The position numbers were made by a program, and so were the translations under genes. The notes beneath the pieces are model-generated. The model ran no database searches, was not told the origin of the DNA, and saw nothing but the letters and a program-made list of their open reading frames with translations. Source: Pelobates cultripes (taxonomy: Eukaryota; Chordata; Amphibia; Anura; Pelobatidae). Taken from it: DNA of 64,000 nt. Shown here piece by piece: positions 24,172 through 34,789 of the stretch (the first letter of the stretch is position 1; each line of letters begins with the position of its first letter). The stretch lies in the NCBI GenBank assembly GCA_933207985.1, contig OW240912.1:252760960-252824959 (forward strand). The letters run 5' to 3'.

Positions 24172-25100
24172 TGCTACATTTATTATTGGATCTGGGTACA
24201 GCCTGTGACTATTCTCCAATTCAATTGTAGAGGACAAATTTTCACTTCTTTTTTTTAATAGTTCATTACATTTAATTACATTTATAAAGTTTTGATAGTT
24301 CAGCAGCTATGTTGGGTCACACTCTACTGTACACAGTGTACTCTATCTGTCTTTCTATCCGTCCGTCTATCCAAATATGTATTTTTTTTTTTTTTATATG
24401 ATAAAAAAAGATTATAGAATTTTCGTCTGGAAAGAAAAATCTGGTTTAAATTAGTGTTTACATCACGCTATAAAAGTTTGAAGTCATAATCATACATCAG
24501 AGTGGGGAAAGTGAGTAATCCATTGATCAATGTACAGTGTATATCTATTGGAAAATAAACTGTACATTGATCTTCAAATATGTTACCTGTAATGTGAATG
24601 TCTTTCTTTGATTGTTGTGACAGAAACACTGTTTGTTTTTCTTGGGGAGGGGGCAAAACAACCGATTGATTGTATTTGCTATCAAATCATGAATCAACAA
24701 ATTTGAATCATGGATTAAAATTATCTTTGCAAATCTAATGACTGTAAAAATAGATTGAGCAGTATGCATGGTAGGTTATTATTTAGTTATATAGCTTTCA
24801 AGTGACCCTATGATATTAAAATGTAAACAAATGTATAAACACATACAAAGTAGAGCATACTTAACTGCAAACTGGGTGTAAAGCCCATAAGGATTAAAAA
24901 AAAAACTAAAAAAAAACATTGACTTGGGTAGGATATTTAGAATATATGATTGCCTTCTATAAACATTAATGCAATCTATTATGTGCTGAGCTACTGACTG
25001 CTTAAAAAATCTCTGCATTGCCAGATTTAAATAAGACATTGGAATGATTCACCTGTGACAGGGGATGCAGGTTTCCAGAGAATACATTCAACTGCATGCA

Positions 25101-25610
25101 TTAAAAGGGACACTATAGGCACCCAGACCACTTCAGCTAAATTAAGTGCACTAGGTGCAGTGTCCCTGGCAGTTCAACCATGCAATAGTAATTATTGCAG
25201 TTATTGAGAAACTGCAACAATTACTATTCAGGGTTAACTCCACCTCTAGTGGCTGTCTATCAGATAGCCATTAGAGGGACTTCTGGGTCATTAGGTTTCT
25301 TTTTTTTTACCTGACACTGTACGTCCTCACACTTTGCATTAGGACATCCACCGTCGTCCAAAAACCCCATAGGAAAGCATTTTACAATGCTTTCCTATGA
25401 GGCTGTCCTAATGCACTTGCATGAGGTCCATGACATCAGTTAATATCAGGGAAGGAGGAGTCAAGGCAGAGCCTGACCCAGTGCTGAGGGACATTGGCAG
25501 TAGGTTCAGGTAAATGACAAAAGGGTTCTGTTACGGCCGCGGGGGGGAGAGGGGAAGGCTTTAGTGCTAGGAATACAACTTTGTATTCCTAGCCTATAGT
25601 TTCCCATTGT
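25101..25610. mobile_element. TTAA-type MITE, right end lost
   Basis: It begins ttaaaagggacactataggc, the window's standard MITE terminus. The other end has the stem 'gctaggaatacaa..tttgtattcctagc' and then 'ctatagtttccc', a damaged inverted terminus. Internal short palindromes ('gcattttacaatgctttcctatg') are typical of these frog elements. Confidence 0.6.
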
Positions 25611-25887
25611 TATTTCAATAAAACATAGCATCCGCTTAGTATAGATTTATGAGAAACCTCTATTTGTGCACTAAAATGTTGCCAGTATGCAGATCGCAAG
25701 GCTGTAGAACATTTGATTAGAAAACACTGTAGAGTGTCCAGTAATAAATCCATTGCCTTCAGGTCTTTATAAACAAAATGCACACAGCTAAATATATCAA
25801 TATTTTAACCTGATCAATTGTTGGTTATTTTTGTACCAGTGTAGCTTTATTGGCAAGCATCTCTGTAAAGAAGGAAAAATAGATTTT

Positions 25888-26007
25888 GTCAAATGCCAGA
25901 GCTGACAAGGCTCCTGCTGTGCATCTGCACAGCAACAGCCTTTCAGCCAATCAGGTAATCAGGAGAGCCGTGCTGAGCGCAGGAATCCTGATTGCATCAG
26001 ATTTTTA
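25888..26007. repeat. DIRS left terminal inverted repeat
   Basis: About 120 bp (gtcaaatgccagagctga... to ...cagatttttaaaa), whose reverse complement recurs at 30716-30839 with roughly ten differences. It includes the palindrome-like 'gtgcatctgcac'. Confidence 0.88.
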
Positions 26008-26009
26008 AA

Positions 26010-26960
26010 ATGGCATCATTGTTGGAGGACTCTATTTCTGTGTCCGCCACAGATTTAGTGGATGCCTCTCTTAAAGGCAGCCCCATCAATGTTAGAAAGC
26101 TCCATAAGAGAGCTTTCCTTGCCAGGGATCTATCCTCTTCATCTTCTGAGGAGGATCTGGTCCAAGTTTTAAGTAAAAAGAATAAAGGAAGGCGGCTGGT
26201 CTCTTCCGCCAGTTCCTTGTCTGAGGAAGACTTCTCTGTTCCTCCTTCGCCTCATACTCGTTTGAGTAAGCGTAAATTTAAGGGGACAGGACCCCAAAAA
26301 AGGAATAGTGTGTTTCCCTCGTTTGAGCACCAGAAACACCTTCCAGAGAAAAAGGACAAATCTCGTTGGAGGTTAGATAGTCCCTCTCCTTCCTCTTCTA
26401 GAGCATTCGCTCACTCTTCCTCCCAAAGCCATTTAGTTCCTGATATGGCTCTCCAGAAATAGACTGGGAATCCGAGGAAGTGGTACGTTCAGCAGCTTCC
26501 ACTGAGTGAGGGAAGATAAGCAATGTTCAGATGGCCAGAATAAGTCTCCTAGGAAAGACTCTCCCATCAAAATAATTTCACTCCAGATGGGCTATGGAGC
26601 ACGATTCTGAGGTTAGAGATTTCACTAAACTAGCCTTCAGATCCCCCTTGGTTAAGGAGGATGACATTCTCCTCAGGAACCACATTGGTATCCCGGACAT
26701 TCAGGCTTTAATGGCCCCAGAGGTAGATCCTGCTCTGTTATCTATCACAGGGAGCAGCGTATCCTCTGATCCCACAGACCAGACTTTTCGCAAAATATAC
26801 AGTTCAAAATTGCTGATGCTGTGGGCCCACTATTACTGATGCTGGATAAGACGGAAAAAGAAGGCAATGCTCAGAAACCTTCTGCTTCATCTCTGTTGGC
26901 ATCTAACATGGCTCTTTTAGAAGCGTCTGGCAGGGCAGTGCTAATTATTGGCCAATCCTT
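26010..26960 (+). pseudogene. DIRS gag-like ORF, broken
   Basis: The ATG at 26010 lies just inside the left terminus and opens a 150-codon frame. It is rich in Ser and in charged residues (LARDLSSSSSEEDLVQVLSK near residues 47-66), with a basic middle (RLSKRKFKGTGPQKRN). It stops at 26462. Coding resumes in another frame at 26594-26839 (SEVRDFTKLAFRSPLVKEDD, VDPALL), so the gene is broken by at least one frameshift or stop. In DIRS elements the first ORF is a Gag-like nucleocapsid protein with low sequence conservation. I base the call on position and composition, not on a known motif. Confidence 0.6.
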
Positions 26961-27047
26961 TAATTACATATCAAACATCCTCAGATCCCGCTAGCTCCAT
27001 GCAACAGGTCTGTCCGACCTAGCCCCAAATCGCTTGAGTTCCCAAAT

Positions 27048-29171
27048 TTGGAGGATTCTTACCTATTCGGTCTCTCATTCATTCAGGAGGTTAAAGGCCG
27101 TTACAAGCCAAGGAGATCCTTTTCAGAACTCAAGAAGTCCTTCCCTGGCTACAAAAAGCCCTTTCGGACAGAGGGTCGCCCCTATAGGGCTGCAGAAGCG
27201 TCCCGAGAAGCCTCTCACCAGGCCCAGTACCGCCACTACAGTGGAAGACACAAGCTCCCCGGCAGTAGCAGAGGAGCGCATTCCAGAGGCGGTTCAGCTT
27301 CCAAAAGAATACCCATGCATTCAAGTAAGTGTGCCTCCTCATATGCCACTAAATTGGAAGGATATTTCCTCAGACAAATGGGTTCTAAAGATATTTCAAA
27401 GGGGTTTACAACTCCCCCTTTTAAGGTTCCCTGTCCAGAAATTTGCACCCCACAGAGAGGTGAACCCAGTGCTAGATGCCTCCCTTTCCTTAGCTTTAAG
27501 TCAAGGGAAGATAGAGTTGGCAGACATGTCTATTACAGGATGGATCAGCCCATTGTTACAATCCCAAAATCAGACGGTTCCTGTAGACCGGTCCTAAACG
27601 TGAGGTCTCTGAACGCTTTCATAAAAAGGAAAAGGTTCAGGATGGAGGGTTTATCAGATCTTCCAGGCTTAGTACAGAAAGCTTTTTTCTGCATAAAGTT
27701 AGACCTAAAAGATGCCTTCCATTCATTTCCCATAGCCAAGAAACACAGGCATTTTCTCAGGTTTCACTGGAAAGGAATAGTGTGGCAGTGGACCGCCATG
27801 GTGTTTGGCCTATCCAACGCACCATACACATTCTCCAGAATTATGAAATCAGTGATAGCTCATGTCAGACTAAAAGGTTTCATGTGTCTGTACTATCTAG
27901 ATGACATCCTGCTCATGCAGGATGGGGAAGTCCTTGCTTCTCAAAGGGATTACCTTGCTTCCCTTTTACAAGACCTAAGATTTGTAGTAAATTTACAGAA
28001 ATCTGTCCTAATTCCCACTCAAAGCATCCTCTTTCTGGGTTTCATACTGAACACCAGGACTGTGTCTCTAGGAATCCCTCAAGACAAATGGGACAAATTA
28101 CTGGTACATCTGAACTCATCTCTCAGACACCAGAGTTGGTCCTTGAGAGACCTAGCAAAGATTATCAGGAAATTAATAGCTTTAACACCAGCATACAACA
28201 ATTCCCCCTTACTTTGCAGAAGAAGTCAGCTGTTTTTAGGGAATTCACTAAGACAGGGTGGCCATTGGGAATCAAAATTTGTTCTCGCCAAGAAGGTTAG
28301 AGAAGAATTGAAGTCCATTCTGGAATTAGAAATTCAACTTCCTCGTCCCCTGTTAGAGCAGCCTGTGGCAGTCACTCTGACGTCAGATGCCTCAAGTCAC
28401 GGTTGGAGTGCGTTTACAGCCCACAACACCATAAGAGGAATTTGGTCAGACCAAGAGAGTCACCTCCATATAAACATCTTGGAGTTACGAGCTATAAAAT
28501 TAGCTCTCCAGGGCCTAGTTCCTCTAAACCAGTCACCGACGTCGGTAAATGTCCAATCGGACAACAGGACAGCGGTGGCTTATATAAACCACAGAGGGGG
28601 CACAAGATCAGAGGTTCTTTGTTTAGAGGCTCTAGATCTTTGGTCTTGGGCTTTATTAGCAAGCAATGTTCAGGTTTTTGCAGAATACGTTCCGGGAGAG
28701 GCGAATGAGCTTGCAGACTCTCTCTCTCGCCAAAGTTTGTTCCTGGCAACGATTCATTTAAAGATTGCTCTTTTCCAATGGATAGAAAGCAATTTTGGCC
28801 AGAGACAGGTAGATTTGTTTGCATCCCAAACATCTGCACAAACTCCCAGGTTCGTCTCCTGGACCTGGACAAAGGGAGCTTGGAAAATGGATGCAATGTC
28901 TTTCCAATGGACGGATTTTCCAGCCCCTTATGATTTCCCCCCTCCATCTTTACTGATGAAAGTGCTGGAGAAGATCCGCAGGGACAGGGTGCAGAGCTTA
29001 GTTCTCATTTATCCAGTATGGACCTCCAGACCCTGGTATCCCTTGATCCATCGGTTAGTCAAGGGAACCAAGATCCCATTGGGCATGACAGTGGACTGCT
29101 TTCAGGGAACCAGTGATCTTCTGCTCAAGCTCCCGCAACTGATGTGGATCGCAGCCCTGGTAGGCTGTTAA
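27048..29171 (+). CDS. DIRS reverse transcriptase / RNase H polyprotein
   Basis: A 707-codon frame with no internal stop. It is open upstream to 26964 and has no ATG at its start, so translation probably enters by frameshift or re-initiation after gag. The RT domain spans roughly residues 165-340: SITGW-type lead (other frame absent), VTIPKSDGSCRPVLNVRSLN, FCIKLDLKDAFHSFPI (motif A), VFGLSNAPYTFSRIMK (motif B), and CLYYLDDILLM (motif C with catalytic YLDD). RNase H follows at about 440-560 with its acidic residues in place: LTSDASSHGWSAF, INILELRAIKLAL, VQSDNRTAVAYIN, and EANELADSLSRQ. The tail (residues about 580-690, WTWTKGAWKMDAMSFQWTDF, PYDFPPPSLL, YPVWTSRPWYP) matches the region where DIRS elements carry a methyltransferase-like domain. 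It overlaps the recombinase frame by 28 bases. Smaller frames on both strands here are shadows. Confidence 0.9.
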   Translation: MEDSYLFGLSFIQEVKGRYKPRRSFSELKKSFPGYKKPFRTEGRPYRAAEASREASHQAQYRHYSGRHKLPGSSRGAHSRGGSASKRIPMHSSKCASSYATKLEGYFLRQMGSKDISKGFTTPPFKVPCPEICTPQRGEPSARCLPFLSFKSREDRVGRHVYYRMDQPIVTIPKSDGSCRPVLNVRSLNAFIKRKRFRMEGLSDLPGLVQKAFFCIKLDLKDAFHSFPIAKKHRHFLRFHWKGIVWQWTAMVFGLSNAPYTFSRIMKSVIAHVRLKGFMCLYYLDDILLMQDGEVLASQRDYLASLLQDLRFVVNLQKSVLIPTQSILFLGFILNTRTVSLGIPQDKWDKLLVHLNSSLRHQSWSLRDLAKIIRKLIALTPAYNNSPLLCRRSQLFLGNSLRQGGHWESKFVLAKKVREELKSILELEIQLPRPLLEQPVAVTLTSDASSHGWSAFTAHNTIRGIWSDQESHLHINILELRAIKLALQGLVPLNQSPTSVNVQSDNRTAVAYINHRGGTRSEVLCLEALDLWSWALLASNVQVFAEYVPGEANELADSLSRQSLFLATIHLKIALFQWIESNFGQRQVDLFASQTSAQTPRFVSWTWTKGAWKMDAMSFQWTDFPAPYDFPPPSLLMKVLEKIRRDRVQSLVLIYPVWTSRPWYPLIHRLVKGTKIPLGMTVDCFQGTSDLLLKLPQLMWIAALVGC

Positions 29172-30205
29172 CACATCCCCTTTTATCGGATCAGGTCTTG
29201 GATATTATTAACTCATCTTTAAGACGTAGAACTAGGGTAACATATAGAAAGATGATCGAGGAATTCAAAGAATGGGAGGTTTCTTTTCTGTCTAACACAC
29301 AGGGATCTGATACCGTTCCATTGGCTTTAGAATTTCTTACCCTTCCATTCTGGTTTATCTGTCAGTTCAATCAATACCTATGGATCTGCTTTAAACTTCC
29401 TGATGCCCTGTATTTGAGATTACTAAAAGGGTTATCCGTCTGCCCCCCATATACCCCACGCTACACATCTATTTGGGATGTAGATGTCTTATTAAATTTC
29501 CTAAATCCTTTGGATAATGCTAAAATTGATTTAAGATGGACTGCTATTAAGTTGGCTTCTCTGCTGTCCTTGGCCCTGGCAGCTAGAGGAGCCGAGTTAA
29601 CTCAAATCCATATTTCAGATCCTTGGTTGTCCAGGACCCCGGGAGGTTTCCATATTATACTAAAAGGCAGACAAAAAACATCCCATTTTTCTCCTGGCCC
29701 GGTAGAATTGGACTTGGTCCAAGATCCTTCCGAACCAGGCTTATGTTTAGTCAGTTTGCTACAATCGTACCTTCAACTTTCTGCTGTATTTAGAAATGAT
29801 ATCAGTCAATTATTCATTACATCAAGGAGTCCCTTTCGTCTAGCCAAGGTTAATACAATTATAGGCTGGATACTTTCCGCCATGTCTTCGGCTGGTATTG
29901 ATGTTTCCGTGTTCAAAAGCCATTCAATTTGGGGAGCCTCGGCTACTAAAGCATCAGGAAAGGGCCTTCCTCTCCCTACTATCTTGAAAGCTGCGAGATG
30001 GTTGTCCAGTAAAACCTTTGTTAGATTTTACTGGAGGCTATCAGAAGTTGAACGCCTTCAGTTTCTTAGGACCACCACCAGGTGTGTGCTATTCTACCCA
30101 CTAGCTTTGCTAGGTGGTTATGCCTCCCGGAAGACAAATTTAGAGTTTGCAGGAATCTATGATCTGCAAACTTTCTTTGTCTTAGAGATGAGCATAACCA
30201 CCTAG
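29144..30205 (+). pseudogene. DIRS tyrosine recombinase, catalytic Arg replaced
   Basis: A 353-codon frame, in the -1 frame relative to the RT and overlapping its end. The first in-frame ATG is codon 37 (29252), so an upstream start or -1 shift is likely. The core-binding part (LRRRTRVTYRKMIEEFKEWE) is followed by a catalytic domain. LSLALAARGAELTQIHISD carries the first Arg box, FHIILKGRQKTSHF the Lys beta-turn, and KSHSIWGASATKASGKGL the HxxR box. KAARWLSSKTFVRFYWRL then follows with the nucleophile Tyr. In the HxxR box the Arg is Trp (codon TGG). A CGG to TGG change is what CpG decay would give, and it should abolish strand transfer. Length and order otherwise fit DIRS recombinases, which insert the circular cDNA. 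Confidence 0.85.
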
Positions 30206-30212
30206 CAACAGC
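30100..30212. repeat. DIRS internal complementary region
   Basis: 'agctttgctaggtggttatg' near 30107 is followed about 75 bp later by its complement 'cataaccacctagca', so the region can form a stem. The part 'gaatctatgatctgcaaact' to 'gatgagcataacc' is the reverse complement of 30862-30940, outside the right terminal repeat. In DIRS elements this region bridges the two ends to make the circular intermediate. Confidence 0.8.
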
Positions 30213-30715
30213 GCCCGTCCCACCCTCCTCTAAGTTAAGGGTTTTGCCTGCTGGTGGTAGTTTGTTTTTCTAAGACTATAGCCGTACTCCAAGACAAGAC
30301 CAACAAACCAAGGATTCACCTAAGTAGGAGAATTGGATGCTAGTAGTCTCGTCAGTTTGATATTCTCATGGACAACCTGCATAAAGAATCTGGTTGCTGG
30401 GACTTGTTACAACATTTCTTTTCTTTTTATTGAACTTATTTTGTTGCAATTTATGATGAATGGTTCCAGTGTTCATTTGATACTTTCCTTTGCTATACAT
30501 TGTTGTCTTGTTTTCAGCTCAGCTGTTTTATACAAAGTTCCAAGTCTATCTTATATGTCTTCACAACGTATTAAACATTTTTCTTGTTTCCCTGTACTAT
30601 TGGCAACTTGAATTGTTTTATTTTGGGTTTAGATGTTTAATTATATTCCTATACACTTTGGGCAATATTTTTCCTTAGTACTTCGTGGGATGTGCTAACC
30701 ATCCGCAGTTTCACA
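30213..30715. other. DIRS 3' non-coding stretch
   Basis: AT-rich sequence between the internal complementary region and the right terminal repeat. The 92-residue frame at 30333-30611 has no domain. Confidence 0.6.
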
Positions 30716-30945
30716 ATTTTAAAAATCTGAGGCAATCAGCATTCCCGCGCTCAGCACCGCTCTCCTGATTACCTGATTGGCTGAAAGGCTGTTGCTGTGC
30801 AGATGCACAGCGCGAGCCTTTTCAGCTCTGGCATTTGACTCCGGGAGGCTGCCGCAAACCCACTAGCTTTGCTAGGTGGTAATGCTCATCCCTAAGACAA
30901 AGAAAGTTTGCAGATCATAAATTCCTGCAAACTCTGATGTTACTA
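30716..30945. repeat. DIRS right terminal inverted repeat and outer extension
   Basis: 30716-30839 is the inverted partner of 25888-26007. 30840-30940 (ccgggaggctgcc ... ttcctgcaaactct) is complementary to the internal region at 30104-30210, which marks it as the unique right extension of a DIRS element. Confidence 0.85.
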
Positions 30946-30950
30946 TTCTA

Positions 30951-32219
30951 CAGTACTGCCATGTGTTACACAGAGTAGACAATCTACTCAGTATATTTAC
31001 AGTATTCTCAGACTCAGTTAATGCTTCTTTGACTGTTTTACAGAAAATATGTATCACGAAAATTGGTTGACAGGTTGATTCAGAGAAAACAATTATTGTA
31101 CAGCTTAAAGTTTTACAGAAAAACAAAACTGCCAAAGTGAGATGCATAAATCCCAGTTTTTAGGATATCAATCAGTGATCAGTAATGTGAAATCCTTGAG
31201 ATTTGAGACTTGTTTATCATTTTCTAGAGTGTAATTCTTTGTGTTTATTTCCCAGGTGGCACAATAAAATGTAAAATGTCTTATTTTGATTCAGATCTAT
31301 CCAGGCTGTAAAGTTTAGGCAACCTTAGACTTGTTCTTATGGGATTATAAAGATTTCCTTTAGCCTTTATTTTACTTGCAGTCACCTTCTTGCTGACCCA
31401 TTCATTGTTTTGAAAGACTTTTCAGGCTAGCAGAAAATATAAAAATGTTTGTGTTTTCCTCTTGCTTCCTCCCTTGCCCAGTGTAAGTGTTTGGAAAATT
31501 TATAAGGAGCAATATTTCTATAGTAGATCACAGATGTCACACCTAAATAATTGAGAACTATTGTTCAGAGTTTTAAATTTTCCCTGCTCAGTATGTATTT
31601 TACCAAATAAAAGCTCCACATATCATAAAAAAAGGTTAATTCACTGAACTGAAAAGTAAGTAAATTGGTAAGCGCACTGCAAATTTTGGACATTAACAGC
31701 CAATTAGGAAAAATAGATGCATTGGATCATTTTGCTGATTTGGCTCTTTGACCCACAATTTACAATTTCAATTATCCCAATCGATCATTTAACTAACTTT
31801 TAAAATAAAGAATAGACATTAGTGTTTGACATTGCTTTTGTGAAACAATGGAAATAGTTTGTAAGATTTTATAACTAAATAAAATGTTTCTGGCTCTCAT
31901 GGTGGAACTTACTTTTAGTATCTCTTATGGATGTACTGTGCTGATAGGAATTTCCTGCATCAAATGCAACTTGCCATTTCTGTGCATGAATGTGACAGTG
32001 ATATTTTGATAAATAATCTCTGCCACACAATGCACTTTAAAACTCCAATTTATTACTTCCAGTGTCCTTTTTTTAAGCTCTCTAGTGCATGAGGTTTAAG
32101 GTCAAATTAGTTGATGGACACTGTCCATGTCATTGTCTCCCATGGTGTCTGCAGAACCAGCCTGCCAGACGTGCTCATACACAAACTCATGCATAGAGAC
32201 ATACAAAAATCCTTACTCC
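30951..32219. other. Plain AT-rich intron
   Basis: No coding or repeat structure was recognised. Confidence 0.55.
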
Positions 32220-32221
32220 CA

Positions 32222-33285
32222 GATACACATGTTACATGGTGTAACGGCACCCCCTGTCATAAAAGGGTTAAACTGCAGTTTAGAAGATCTTCCCCTTCCA
32301 GAGACACAGGCAGCTACTGTAGACACCAATCCACCGAACCGGAGAAGCATACGAATACTGTAAACAGCCGAATAGGAAAAACCATACGAATAGGTTTACA
32401 CTCCTAGCAGTCAAACTGGAACAGCATACGATAAATCCCCCCAAGAACGAGACAAGGCTATGTTTTGAGGGTCAAGCAGGAACAGACAGAGCTGTGGGTT
32501 TATTGTTCTTATATACACATTCTTACACATTAGTACCACCCACAGGGTTTTGGAAAACAACCAATAAACACGTACAATACACTCAGACACTCCCACACAA
32601 AATCCTCCCCTCTGCCTGTGATACAATTACCTTACACAATTGGTAATGTAATAATCACAGGCAGAAAAATAAAGTTTTTCCACATTCTTAATAATTTTAA
32701 AAGTATGCATCACATTCACTTAAAACTTACAAAATCAGCATACTCCAAATACAAACATACGTCAAAATCATACAAATTGGTCCAGTGGTTCAAAAGATAG
32801 ATCGTAGTCCTTTGTGACCAAATGAAGCATGGCTTTTCTGCCCAAAAACAATTCCACAGAGTCTTCTATCCTGGAGATAATTGGGAAGTAATCCAATTAT
32901 CTCCAAGGACAGAGGCAAAACTCCATTGAACACATGGCAGTAAAAGACAATAAAATACATAAAAATATATAACTGTGCAGCCATTGCATAAAACAGGTAC
33001 ATTCAACATATCCCCAGATAGCTCAGATCTGAGCGCACATTATTACTGAATGGCGCTCAGATCACACACATACAGTTCAACTGCCATGGAGCCAAAGTCT
33101 TTCCCATAGTCTTTCATTATACGAATGGGCTCCATGGCATAGCTATCTGGGGTATCACCGCTCAAACAGGGCAAGCACCGAATGACCCAGCTTTCGTGTC
33201 TTTGCTGGGGAAAATCAAGCGTTTCAACATGGGGCCATAGTCTAAAGGCAGCAGGTGGGCAACCAGGCTCCTCCAATGCACAGTG
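32222..33285 (-). mobile_element. Possible solo LTR or LTR-like repeat
   Basis: A compositionally distinct block starts 'tgtaacggcaccccctgtca'. It contains 'gaacgagacaaggctatg' (similar to 'gaacgagacaagacaatg' at 62478) and short internal repeats of 'cgaatagg' / 'catacga'. It continues through 'gatctgagcgcacattatta' and 'gaatggcgctcagatc' (a small inverted pair near 33028 and 33050). There is no gag/pol. The orientation and the LTR label are inferred from general character; I found no tRNA primer site. Confidence 0.35.
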
Positions 33286-34774
33286 GCGAGATTGGTCTCA
33301 TCACACATGGCTACACACTGCCTCATACACGTTCACATAAACAGCAACACTTTTCCATATGCACACAGATACTTACCAGTCCACACAGCTACATATCTCC
33401 ATGCACAAAAATACATAATATGTAAGCCCCCAGCAACTGTTGTTCCCCAGCCAGCCTCTTCTCTGCAATCCAAGTCATAGAGAGATATGCCCAAGACCTA
33501 GACATATACTAATCTTCTAGGACTGGTAGCTGTATTAAAATATTTAAGGGGCTGGAAATGGTTCACAGGCTGGTACTTTGAGAACCCGGATGTAGTTTGT
33601 TCCTCAACATTTCTATTGATTTTGTTTTTGACCTTTCTTGTTTTACGTTGATCCTGATTTCTGTTTTCCTTGACCTGTATATATCATGATTGTGTGTGCC
33701 TCTGACTCCCCAAGTTTGTCTTCTCTTCGACTACGTTTTTCTATTTCTACCTCTGGAACATTTTTGTGCAATAAATCCAACCTCTCTCAGATTCAGTAGC
33801 TTAGTAATAAATTCTTGCACTTTTCCAAATTCTTTTTTTTTGTTGATGTAGGCACACTTAGGCATATCACCCAACATTTCAAATGATAAGATAGAAACAC
33901 TTTAACTGTAGGGACATGAGTGGGCATGTAGTCAGGGGTGGGTCTGTTCTGAGAAATTTATGAAGACTTACTAATAACAATTTATTAAACTATAATAAAA
34001 TGTATAGCAAGATCAAGCATCTTATTTACACAGACTTATTTCTAAACACATTTATTTTAGTTCATAGACAAATTACTGGGAGTATCATTAAGATGGGCTC
34101 TGTTAAACACCCAGACTTATCTTTGGTCACTCTTGATCCAAGTTATATGAATATATATTTTGATTGTGCTTATAAGCCGTCCATTATGGCTATTTTATAA
34201 ATAGTTAAAGGGTTACTCCAACCTCCATGGCTACTTTTGCTTTTAGATGTGGTGATAGTGGTATGTGTCTTTATATGGAACATTTCTGCTTGTAACACAG
34301 CGCATGCAGCGATAGTTTCATTTTTGTGCTGGGGGCTTGTTACACCCGCAGCACATTTGACTTATGAGGTCTGGAACTATGTTTCAGATACAAGAAGTAC
34401 GTATCAGTGATAGGCGTAATTAACGTCTCCCTTGCAGGCAGACAACGCTGATAAACACACACAATCAAGCAATAAAGAAATAATACGCATTGGGGTGGCC
34501 CTGAGTCCATGGGCCACCCAATGGGCCCCCAGAGCGCGCAGGCCCCGGTAGTTCCACTACTGATGCCTGCCTTCTTCAGATACATTGTTTATAAATCCAT
34601 GTAATTGTAATAATTATTTCTTCCACACCAAACATGCTACCATTACTTTCCTAGCTAATAACTGTGCAACATATTGAATTGACGTTTCAACATTTGCATG
34701 TTATAATATATAAAGTAGAATTTTGATTGCTATGGGCATTTGTGTAGGTTCATTTTCAATAGTATTGGAATTCT
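33286..34774. other. Intron with a possible TTAA MITE scrap
   Basis: Mostly plain sequence. 'gttaaagggttactccaacc' at about 34204 looks like one MITE end without a visible partner. 34340-34600 is GC-richer (gggccacccaatgggccccc), perhaps an old repeat. No genes were recognised. Confidence 0.45.
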
Positions 34775-34789
34775 TTAAATAGTTGTATA

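Larger units (their letters stand above)
25888..30950 (+). mobile_element. DIRS-type (tyrosine recombinase) retrotransposon, near complete
   Basis: This is an about 5.06-kb element with the DIRS layout. It has inverted termini (25888-26007 versus 30716-30839), a gag-like remnant, an RT/RNase H frame, a tyrosine-recombinase frame overlapping it, and an internal complementary region (about 30104-30210) that pairs with the outermost right sequence (30840-30940). DIRS elements replicate through RNA, form a circle and integrate with the recombinase. They therefore lack an integrase and usually leave no target duplication. The element lies in sense orientation to DMD. The open RT frame and well-matched termini suggest a fairly young insertion, but gag and the recombinase active site are damaged. 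Confidence 0.9.

Noticed and set aside
27034..27597. 187-codon frame overlapping the start of the DIRS RT
   Set aside because: A different frame of the same DNA. Part of it (SITGWISPLLQSQN) may reflect an old frameshift in the element, but the 27048-29171 frame carries the RT core.
32111..32407. 98-codon plus-strand frame as a gene
   Set aside because: It has no domain and lies across the edge of an LTR-like repeat.
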